Shown in pieces: positions 1 to 5,226 of a stretch of 12,950 nucleotides of DNA. The notes below the pieces were generated by a model that was not told the origin of the DNA, did not search any database, and saw only the letters and a program-made list of their open reading frames with translations. Source of the DNA: Actinomycetes bacterium (GTDB lineage: Bacteria > Actinomycetota > Actinomycetes > Streptosporangiales > Streptosporangiaceae); the NCBI GenBank assembly GCA_025964635.1, contig JAOPYP010000330.1, forward strand, positions 1 to 12,950, written 5' to 3'. The stretch's first letter is position 1; every line of letters starts with the position of its first letter. Made by a program: the position numbers and the translations under genes.

Positions 1-1360
1 AGCCGCCGTCCGGCTCCTGCCAGGGCAGGCCCGCGGGCCGCGCGTCCTCGCGGGCCAGCCCGGTGGCCGGGTCGGCCAGCGCGGCCACGTGAGCGGAGAG
101 CCTCGGGTCCAGCCACGGCTCGCGCAGGTAGCCCGGGTAGATCGTCAGGCGCTCGCGCAGCGTCAGGCCGCCCGACACGGTCCGCTGGGCCAGCTCGTCG
201 ATCTGCGGCCAGGGCCGCTCCGGGTTGACGTGGTCGGGGGTGAGCGGCGACACGCCGCCCCAGTCGTCGATCCCGGCCCGAAGGATCAGCCCGTACTCCT
301 CGCCGATCAGGTTCGGCGGGGCCTGGATGCGCGCGCCCGGCCCGAGGACCAGCCGGGTGACCGCGATGGTGGCGGCGAGGTCGTCGAGTCCGGCGTCCGG
401 CACGCCGCGCATCCTGGTGTCCGGCTTGGCCCGGAAGTTCTGCACGATCACTTCCTGGATGCCGCCGTACTCACGGGCCACGCCGCGGATGGCGAAGATC
501 GAGTCGGCCCGCTCGGCCAGCGTCTCGCCGATGCCGATCAGGATCCCGGTGGTGAACGGGACGCTGCTGCGGCCCGCGTCCTCCAGCACCCGCAGCCGGA
601 CCGCGGGGTCCTTGTCCGGGCTGCCGAAGTGCGGCCCGCCCCGCTCGGTAAACAGCCGCCGCGCCGTGGTCTCCAGCATCATGCCCATGGAGGGGGCGAC
701 CGGCTTGAGCCGCTGGAAGTCCTGCCAGCTCAGCACGCCCGGGTTCAGGTGCGGCAGCAGCCCGGTCTCCTCCAGCACCCGGATGGCCATGGCGCGGACG
801 TAGGACAGCGTGTCGTCGTAGCCGTGCGCGTCCAGCCACTCCCGGGCCTGGGGCCAGCGGGCCTCCGGCCGGTCGCCCAGGGTGAACAGGGCTTCCTTGC
901 AGCCGAGGGCGGCCCCGTCCGCGGCGATCCGCAGCACCTCGTCCGGGGACAGGTACGGGCTGTCGAGTCGCCCGGGCACGGTGACGAACGTGCAGTAGCC
1001 GCACCGGTCCCGGCACAGCCGGGTCAGCGGGATGAACACCTTGCGGGAGTACGTGATGACGCCGGGCCGTCCGGCGGCGGCCAGCCCGCTGTCCCGGGTC
1101 CGGGCCGCGTAGCTGAGCAGCTCGGTCAGCTGGTCACCGCGGGCGTGCAGGAGAACGGCCGCTTCGGCGGGGTCCAGGGTCTTGCCGTCCCGGGCCCGGG
1201 CCAGCGCCCGGCGCAGCGCGCTGGCCGTAGGCAGCATGTCGGTGGGCAGCGCGCTGGCCGCAGGCAGCGTGCCGGTGGGCAGCGCGCTGGCCGCAGGTTG
1301 CGGCTCTGACTCAGCCGGGGTGGGGGGACGACGGTGGGGGGCGGGCGTGTCAGCGCTCAT
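1..1360 (-). CDS. fbiC: FO synthase (7,8-didemethyl-8-hydroxy-5-deazariboflavin synthase), N-terminal CofG part, truncated by the window
   Basis: Makes FO, the deazaflavin chromophore of coenzyme F420, from a pyrimidine intermediate and tyrosine by radical SAM chemistry in the cytoplasm. About 453 residues are visible, and the frame is open to the left edge. The [4Fe-4S]/SAM cluster motif is CRDRCGYC, with Cys at about 116, 120 and 123, followed by TFVTVPGRLDSPYLSPDEVL. Later segments such as GCKEALFTLGDRPE, MGMMLETTA, IGIGET, IQEVIVQNFRAKP and DDWGGVSPLTPDHVNPE are typical of CofG. The visible part ends in what looks like the linker to a CofH half, so an actinobacterial FbiC fusion of about 800-860 residues is expected, but CofH itself is outside the window. 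The ATG at 1358-1360 is chosen because the FbiC-like N-terminus (ASALRRALARARDGKTLD) follows in frame. Residues 1-47 are a Pro/Ala-rich extension with an 11-residue repeat. No good Shine-Dalgarno stands at the usual distance; see the promoter entry. Confidence 0.93.
   Translation of the reverse strand, partial: MSADTPAPHRRPPTPAESEPQPAASALPTGTLPAASALPTDMLPTASALRRALARARDGKTLDPAEAAVLLHARGDQLTELLSYAARTRDSGLAAAGRPGVITYSRKVFIPLTRLCRDRCGYCTFVTVPGRLDSPYLSPDEVLRIAADGAALGCKEALFTLGDRPEARWPQAREWLDAHGYDDTLSYVRAMAIRVLEETGLLPHLNPGVLSWQDFQRLKPVAPSMGMMLETTARRLFTERGGPHFGSPDKDPAVRLRVLEDAGRSSVPFTTGILIGIGETLAERADSIFAIRGVAREYGGIQEVIVQNFRAKPDTRMRGVPDAGLDDLAATIAVTRLVLGPGARIQAPPNLIGEEYGLILRAGIDDWGGVSPLTPDHVNPERPWPQIDELAQRTVSGGLTLRERLTIYPGYLREPWLDPRLSAHVAALADPATGLAREDARPAGLPWQEPDGG
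1214..1297 (-). repeat. 33-bp in-frame tandem repeat in the fbiC N-terminus
   Basis: Two near-identical 33-bp units lie at 1214-1246 and 1247-1279, followed by an 18-bp partial third unit at 1280-1297. Each full unit adds 11 residues to FbiC (pattern AASALPTGTLP, then AASALPTDMLP, then TASAL). The units differ at a few positions, so the duplication is not brand new. The repeat lies in a low-complexity N-terminal extension before the catalytic domain, so copy-number change would probably be tolerated. Confidence 0.85.
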
Positions 1361-1373
1361 CCTCCCCACCCTA
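1361..1373 (-). promoter_or_regulatory. Candidate leaderless -10 promoter of fbiC
   Basis: On the minus strand, TAGGGT (1368-1373) fits the actinobacterial TANNNT -10 box. Exactly 7 nt (GGGGAGG) separate it from the ATG at 1360, so the expected start of transcription would fall on the first base of the start codon. I see no convincing -35 hexamer. The alternative is that GGGGAGG belongs to an ordinary leader, but it abuts the ATG with no spacer, too close for a normal Shine-Dalgarno site. Confidence 0.45.
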
Positions 1374-1400
1374 GGTGGTGCCCGATCGGCTCTTCGGGCC

Positions 1401-1445
1401 GCCTGGCCCGGGCCAGGCCGCACCCGGGCGGCCCGCGCCCGGGTG
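1401..1445 (-). terminator. Paired GC-rich inverted repeats upstream of fbiC (terminator or operator)
   Basis: A perfect 9-bp inverted repeat, CACCCGGGC (1421-1429) and GCCCGGGTG (1437-1445) around a 7-nt loop, is followed three bases on by a perfect 18-bp palindrome GCCTGGCCCGGGCCAGGC (1401-1418). Read in the minus direction they come after the three-gene operon and before the fbiC promoter. They could therefore end read-through and insulate fbiC. No U-tract follows, which is common in actinobacterial terminators. The 18-bp palindrome could instead be an operator, about 40 bp upstream of the fbiC start. Confidence 0.5.
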
Positions 1446-1664
1446 ACCCTTCGTGATCATGGGACTGGTGCCATTCTCCGGTCACCAACATGACCCCGCC
1501 AGTGCTCCTGGCGGAGACGCACCTCAGCAAGAACGGGGTCGAACTACCTGTTCGGGGGTACGGCCGGTCCCTCGCTCAGCGAACCTTGTACGGTGCGGGG
1601 TGTCCGCTCTCACAGGCGGATCCCGTCAGTATCCCCGCCGCCCGGGGAGCGGCCGCCCGGGGGC

Positions 1665-2678
1665 TCAGAACGAGCGGTAGTCGCGGATGGACATCCGGGG
1701 GCCGCGCCGCGGCGGGCGGATCCCGCCCAGCTCTACCAGCCGGGCGGCCCGGTGCCGGTGCCCGGCGTACGGCGCGAGCAGCTCCAGCATGCCGGCGTCG
1801 TCCACCACCCGCCCGGCCAGCGCCCAGCCCACGGCCGAGGGCAGGTGATAGTCGCCCACAGACACCGCGTCCGCGTCCCCGCAGGCGCGCTGCCGCACTT
1901 CGGCCGAGGTCCAGACGCCGATCCCGGGCAGGGACCGTAGCCGGCGGTCCGCCGCGCCGGAGGTCATCGTCACGATCTCCTCGAGACGGCCCGCCGCCTC
2001 GGCCGCGCCGATGATGGTGCGGGCCCGCACCCCCTCGACCCCCGCCCGGTGCCACTCCCAGGAGGGGATGCGGCACCAGATCCGCGGCGGCGGGCACACG
2101 CGCATCCCGGCCGGGGCGGGCCCCGGGGCCGGGTCGCCGAACTTGAGCAGCAGGTAACGCCAGGCGCGGCGCGCCTCCACGCCGACCACCTTCTGCTCCA
2201 GCACGGCGGGGACCAGGGCCTCGAGCACCCGGCCGGACCGGCCGACCCGGACGCCCTGGTGCCGCACGGACAGCTCGCGCAGGACCGGGTGGCCGGGATC
2301 GAACCCGGCCCGGTCGTCGTCCGCGCCGAGCATCCCCGGGAGCTCCCGGAGCAGCCACGCCGCGCCGGGTCCCCAGGCGGCGGCCCGGACCACGGTGACG
2401 GGCCCCGGCACGGCCCCGGAGCTGGCCCCGGGAGGGACGGCCCCGGAGCTGGCCCCGGGAGACTCGGCCGCTGAGGTGGCCTCAGGAGGCTCGGGCCGGG
2501 CCGGGGTCACCCGCAGCGTGCCGGGCCCCTCCGGGGTCAGCGAGGTGCGCCAGATACAGCCGTCCGGGGTGACCCGGAAGGCGGGATCCCCGCGGCCGCG
2601 CGCGTGCACGCCCACGGTGCGGGGCAGGTCCAGCAGGAACGGCGCCCGCCACTCCCGGGTGAGGCACGGGGACTCCAT
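1665..2678 (-). CDS. DNA-3-methyladenine glycosylase 2-like (HhH-GPD, AlkA type)
   Basis: Predicted base-excision-repair glycosylase that removes alkylated purines from DNA. The 337-residue protein has an N-terminal beta domain (about 8-60: TREWRAPFLLDL...GRGDPAFRVTPDGCIWR) and an all-helical HhH-GPD domain. The helix-hairpin-helix is LPGIGVW (about 250-256). The aspartate in VSVGDYHLP (Asp276) aligns with the catalytic Asp of AlkA (Asp238, in LPDDYL). VLEQKVV near 160 fits the substrate-pocket helix. Between the two domains lies a Pro/Ala/Ser-rich insert (about 60-92) with two copies of PGASSGAVP. The gene starts 19 bp after the upstream sugar nucleotidyltransferase, so it is probably last in that operon. 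I see no clear ribosome binding site; the ATG at 2678 is kept because the family N-terminus begins just after it. AlkA-like rather than Ogg-like is inferred from layout, and substrate range cannot be read from sequence. Confidence 0.85.
   Translation of the reverse strand: MESPCLTREWRAPFLLDLPRTVGVHARGRGDPAFRVTPDGCIWRTSLTPEGPGTLRVTPARPEPPEATSAAESPGASSGAVPPGASSGAVPGPVTVVRAAAWGPGAAWLLRELPGMLGADDDRAGFDPGHPVLRELSVRHQGVRVGRSGRVLEALVPAVLEQKVVGVEARRAWRYLLLKFGDPAPGPAPAGMRVCPPPRIWCRIPSWEWHRAGVEGVRARTIIGAAEAAGRLEEIVTMTSGAADRRLRSLPGIGVWTSAEVRQRACGDADAVSVGDYHLPSAVGWALAGRVVDDAGMLELLAPYAGHRHRAARLVELGGIRPPRRGPRMSIRDYRSF
2410..2461 (-). repeat. 27-bp tandem duplication in the glycosylase linker
   Basis: Units at 2410-2436 and 2437-2461 share 25 consecutive identical bases. 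They encode two copies of PGASSGAVP at residues 74-91. The absence of mismatches across the shared bases suggests a recent slippage duplication. It lies in the interdomain linker, so it should not disturb either domain. Confidence 0.85.
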
Positions 2679-2697
2679 CGCGGGGCCCGCCGCGGGC

Positions 2698-3807
2698 TCA
2701 GGCGTCGCTGGAGAAGCGGACGCAGGTCAGGCCCAGGGTCTGGCCAGGCCAGACCCGCAGCCCGGAGCGCAGCTCGTTACCCGGGGCGACGTGGACCTCG
2801 TCCCCGAGCACCACGCCGTCGAGGACCACGCCCTCGCCGACCACCGTCCCGCGGCCGATGACGCTGCCGCTGACCCGCGCCCCGGCGCCGATGCTGGCCG
2901 CGTCGAACAGCACGCTGCCGGACACGTAGGCATCCGCGGCGACCCGCGCACCCGCGCCCACCACGGTGCCGCCGCACACCTGGGCGGACGGGTCGACGGC
3001 CGCCCCCTCGAGGGCCAGCAGGTCGCCCGGCGCGCCGGGAAGCGCGCCTGAGGCCAGCCGCCCGCGCACCAGGTCACAGGAGCCCTGCACGAACGCCTCC
3101 GGCGTTCCCACGTCGAGCCAGTAAGACGAGTCGGGATAGCCCATCACCAGGGCCCCCGCGCTGATCAGGTCGGGGAACGTGACCCGTTCCACGGAGATCA
3201 CCTGGCCGGGCGGGATCTCGTCGATGACCGACCGGCGGAACACGTAGCAGCCCGCGTTGATCCGGTTGGTCACCGGGTTCGGGGTCTTCTCCAGGAACGC
3301 GGTCACCCGGCCGTCGGCGTCGGTGGGCACGCAGCCGAAGCGGGCCGGGTCGGCCACCTCGACCAGGTGCAGCGTCACCGCGGCGTCGGACTTGCGGTGC
3401 AGGTCGATCTGCGCGGAAATGTCGTGGCCGGACAGGACGTCACCGTTGAGCACGACGACCGGGCTGTCTGGGCCGCTGCGCAGCCCGGCGGCGGCGTTCC
3501 GGATCGCCCCGCCGGTGCCGAGCGGCTCCGCCTCATGCACGTAGGTGATCTCCAGCCCGAAGGCGGCACCGTCACCGAAGCACTCGGCGAACATGCTGGC
3601 CCGGTAGGCGGTGGCCAGCACCACGTGGGTGATCCCGGCCGCGGCGGCCTTGGCGAACTGGTGGGCGAGGAACGGCACGCCCGCGGTCGGCAGCAGCGGC
3701 TTGGGCGTCCCGATCGTGAGCGGGCGCAGCCGGGTGCCCTGGCCGCCGACGAGCAGGATGGCTTCAAGCGCCTCTCGGCCGGGTGGCATTGCTGGCTGGC
3801 CTGACAT
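2698..3807 (-). CDS. Mannose-1-phosphate guanylyltransferase-like sugar nucleotidyltransferase
   Basis: Likely joins a sugar 1-phosphate with an NTP to form an NDP-sugar, most likely GDP-mannose, for envelope glycans. The 369-residue protein has an N-terminal Rossmann-like nucleotidyltransferase domain with the signature GGQGTRLRPLT (21-31) and PKPLLP (35-40), the metal-binding NGD (121-123), EKT (173-175), NAG (184-186) and the second metal-site Asp in WLDVGTPEAF (Asp232). From about 268 to 342 there are hexapeptide-type repeats of a left-handed beta-helix (GGTVVGAGARV, GSVIGRGTVVGEGVVLDGVVLGDEV). The gene follows the glycosyltransferase by 11 bp and precedes the glycosylase by 19 bp, so the three are probably co-transcribed. 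Start choice is uncertain: ATG 3807 or the in-frame ATG 3789, neither with a clear ribosome binding site. Glucose-1-phosphate uridylyl- or thymidylyltransferase is possible. The mannose call rests on resemblance to actinobacterial ManC/ManB-type enzymes, some of which lie near F420 genes. Confidence 0.8.
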   Translation of the reverse strand: MSGQPAMPPGREALEAILLVGGQGTRLRPLTIGTPKPLLPTAGVPFLAHQFAKAAAAGITHVVLATAYRASMFAECFGDGAAFGLEITYVHEAEPLGTGGAIRNAAAGLRSGPDSPVVVLNGDVLSGHDISAQIDLHRKSDAAVTLHLVEVADPARFGCVPTDADGRVTAFLEKTPNPVTNRINAGCYVFRRSVIDEIPPGQVISVERVTFPDLISAGALVMGYPDSSYWLDVGTPEAFVQGSCDLVRGRLASGALPGAPGDLLALEGAAVDPSAQVCGGTVVGAGARVAADAYVSGSVLFDAASIGAGARVSGSVIGRGTVVGEGVVLDGVVLGDEVHVAPGNELRSGLRVWPGQTLGLTCVRFSSDA

Positions 3808-3818
3808 AGGCAGCGAGG

Positions 3819-4955
3819 TTACTCTGCGCCCTGCGCCGCCGCACGCTGGTACGACGCCATGTGCGCTTCGGCCGAGGCCTCCCAGGTGAATTCCTGGGAC
3901 CGGGCGTGCCCGGCCTCGCCGAGGGATTCCAGCCGGGCCGGGTCATCGAGCAGGCCGCGCAGCGCCGCCTGGATGTTCTCGGCGTCGGGCTCGGTGTAGG
4001 CGACCGCGTCCCCGCCGACCTCCGGCAGCGACGTCCGGTGCGTGGTCAGCACGGGCGCGCCGCAGGCCATGGCCTCCAGCACGGGCAGCCCGAAACCCTC
4101 GCCCCGGCTCGGGAACGCCACCACGAGCGCGCCCCCGAGGAAGCCGGGCAGGTCGCTGAAGCGCAGGTAGCCCGGGCGGACCAGGCGCAGGTGCGCCGGG
4201 ACCGCGGCGACCGCCTCGTCCACCTCCTCGCTCCACCCGCTGCCGCCGCCGAGCACCAGCGCGGGCGGGTCGGGCAGGTCGGCCACGGCAGCGGCCCAGC
4301 CGCTGATCAGCGCCGGGACGTTCTTGCGCGGCTCCAGGCCGCCCAGGTAGGCCACGTACGGCTTGCCGTGCAGGCCGAGCCGGTCGGACACCTGGCGCTT
4401 CCGCTCCGGGGTGGGCCGGTGGAACAGCGTGTGGTCCACGCCGTGATACGCCACGTCGATCCGGGTCGGGTCGGCGCCGAGCACGCGGACCAGCTCGTCG
4501 CGGGTGGCCTTGGACGGGACCAGCAGCCGGGTGGCCCGCCGCGCGGCGGTGCGGATCGCGGACTTGAAGAAGGTCGCCGTGACCGGGTTGTGCGCGTCCG
4601 GCTCGGTGAAGTACGTCAGATCGTGGATGGTCGAGACCACGGGCACGCCGGGCCTCAGCGGCATCGTGTAGTGCGGCGCGTGCAGGACGTCGGCGTTCAC
4701 CTGCTGGGCGACGAGCGGCAGTCCGGTCTGCTCCCAGGCGAGCCGGGCCGGCCGGTGCGCGATAGCGGTCGGGCCGGCCACGATGTTCGCCTCAGGCACG
4801 AGCCTGCCGTACCGCTCTTCGTCATTGCGCTGGCACGCCACCGCGAGGTCCGCTCCAGTTGCGCCCAGGGCGGCCACCAGGCCGTCCACGTAACGGCCGA
4901 GCGCGCCACGGTCCGCCGGCACGGCGGTCGCGTCAACCAGCACCCGGGGTGCCAC
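3819..4955 (-). CDS. GT4-family (GT-B fold) glycosyltransferase
   Basis: Cytoplasmic or membrane-associated retaining glycosyltransferase that moves a sugar from an NDP-sugar to a glycan or lipid acceptor. Taking the GTG at 4955 as start gives 378 residues. The N-terminal domain opens with PRVLVDATAV and a Gly-rich loop (RGALGRYVDGL, 16-26). HAPHY (92-96) and the HDLTY segment (111-115) follow. The C-terminal domain carries the GT4 nucleotide-binding motif GGLEPRKN (205-212) and the EX7E motif (Glu286 and Glu294 in EGFGLPVLE). The open frame continues to an ATG at 5120, but that extension is low-complexity and spans a 15-bp tandem repeat. AAGGAG at 4967-4972 stands 11 nt from GTG 4955 and 5 nt from an in-frame CTG at 4961, so translation starts in this area. 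It is the first gene of an operon with the nucleotidyltransferase 11 bp downstream, which may supply its donor. Acceptor and linkage are unknown. Confidence 0.85.
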   Translation of the reverse strand: MAPRVLVDATAVPADRGALGRYVDGLVAALGATGADLAVACQRNDEERYGRLVPEANIVAGPTAIAHRPARLAWEQTGLPLVAQQVNADVLHAPHYTMPLRPGVPVVSTIHDLTYFTEPDAHNPVTATFFKSAIRTAARRATRLLVPSKATRDELVRVLGADPTRIDVAYHGVDHTLFHRPTPERKRQVSDRLGLHGKPYVAYLGGLEPRKNVPALISGWAAAVADLPDPPALVLGGGSGWSEEVDEAVAAVPAHLRLVRPGYLRFSDLPGFLGGALVVAFPSRGEGFGLPVLEAMACGAPVLTTHRTSLPEVGGDAVAYTEPDAENIQAALRGLLDDPARLESLGEAGHARSQEFTWEASAEAHMASYQRAAAQGAE

Positions 4956-4988
4956 GAGCAGTCTTTCTCCTTCCCCCCGCCTGCGGGC

Positions 4989-5020
4989 CTGTGTTGCCAG
5001 TACCTGTGTTGCCAGTACCT
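4989..5020. repeat. 15-bp tandem repeat in the glycosyltransferase leader
   Basis: CTGTGTTGCCAGTAC is present twice without mismatch (4989-5003, 5004-5018) and begins a third time (CTGTG). The repeat is noticeably less GC-rich than its surroundings. It lies 17 bp before the AAGGAG ribosome-binding sequence of the glycosyltransferase gene, so a change in copy number would alter the 5' leader of the transcript. Confidence 0.9.
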
Positions 5021-5165
5021 GTGCTCTTGTGCCGAGTAGCCAGATAGCTGGCCAATTCAGCAGTGATGAGTGTCCCGTCAGGACCGAGCGTACGCCCTCC
5101 GCCGGCCTGCCGGTGAGCATCGGCGCTCATGTCCCGCGCGGGCCGCAGCCCAGGCTGGCGGCGTC

Positions 5166-5214
5166 GGTGCGGCCAGCATGGTCTAGACCATGCTACGGCG
5201 CGGCGGGCCGCACC
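5166..5214. promoter_or_regulatory. Nested inverted repeat with a perfect 20-bp palindrome
   Basis: AGCATGGTCTAGACCATGCT (5175-5194) is a perfect 20-bp palindrome. It is enclosed by a second perfect 9-bp inverted repeat, GGTGCGGCC (5166-5174) and GGCCGCACC (5206-5214), with 11 unpaired bases on one side. The structure begins 12 bp after the UPF0182 stop and lies about 210 bp before the glycosyltransferase start. It may be a terminator for the UPF0182 gene (no U-tract) or a dimeric-repressor operator for the downstream operon. The AT-containing core with a TCTAGA centre is more typical of an operator than of a GC-rich terminator, but the sequence does not decide. Confidence 0.6.
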
Positions 5215-5226
5215 AGAAGGGCCCAG

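Larger units (their letters stand above)
1361..1664. other. Gene-free region between fbiC and the DNA glycosylase gene
   Basis: About 304 bp with no convincing gene. It holds the candidate fbiC promoter, the paired GC-rich inverted repeats at 1401-1445, a 7-bp hairpin with a 5-nt loop at 1496-1514 (CCGCCAG/CTGGCGG), and a spaced 7-bp inverted repeat GGTGACC (1442-1448) / GGTCACC (1480-1486). Just after the glycosylase stop, at about 1632-1664, the sequence is a GC-rich stretch with repeated CCCCGGGCGG words that could fold as a U-less terminator. I see no tRNA or recognisable riboswitch. Confidence 0.6.
4956..5226. other. Intergenic leader before the glycosyltransferase operon
   Basis: Between the UPF0182 stop and the glycosyltransferase start, with no supported gene. 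It holds the nested inverted repeat at 5166-5214, a small inverted repeat GCCAG/CTGGC around CTAT-like sequence near 5041-5054, the 15-bp tandem repeat at 4989-5020, and AAGGAG at 4967-4972. The operon promoter should lie here. A TANNNT match (TAGCAT, minus strand, about 5191-5196) overlaps the edge of the 20-bp palindrome, but it lacks a good -35 and I do not assign it. Confidence 0.6.

Noticed and set aside
89..1309. 406-codon plus-strand open frame over the fbiC region
   Set aside because: It is antisense to the CofG domain, whose cysteine motif and conserved segments are clear on the minus strand. The plus-strand product is low-complexity.
1530..1560. GTTCGA-containing tRNA T-loop-like sequence on the minus strand
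   Set aside because: The flanking bases do not form a 5-bp T stem, and no acceptor or anticodon arm could be assembled around it.
1665..4955. Secondary-metabolite or horizontally acquired island
   Set aside because: Base composition and codon use match the rest of the window, no mobility gene or attachment-site repeat is seen, and the genes are ordinary core functions.
4956..5120. N-terminal extension of the glycosyltransferase to an ATG at 5120
   Set aside because: It lacks family similarity, contains the 15-bp tandem repeat read as VLATQVLATQ, and the AAGGAG sequence inside it points to a start near 4955-4961.
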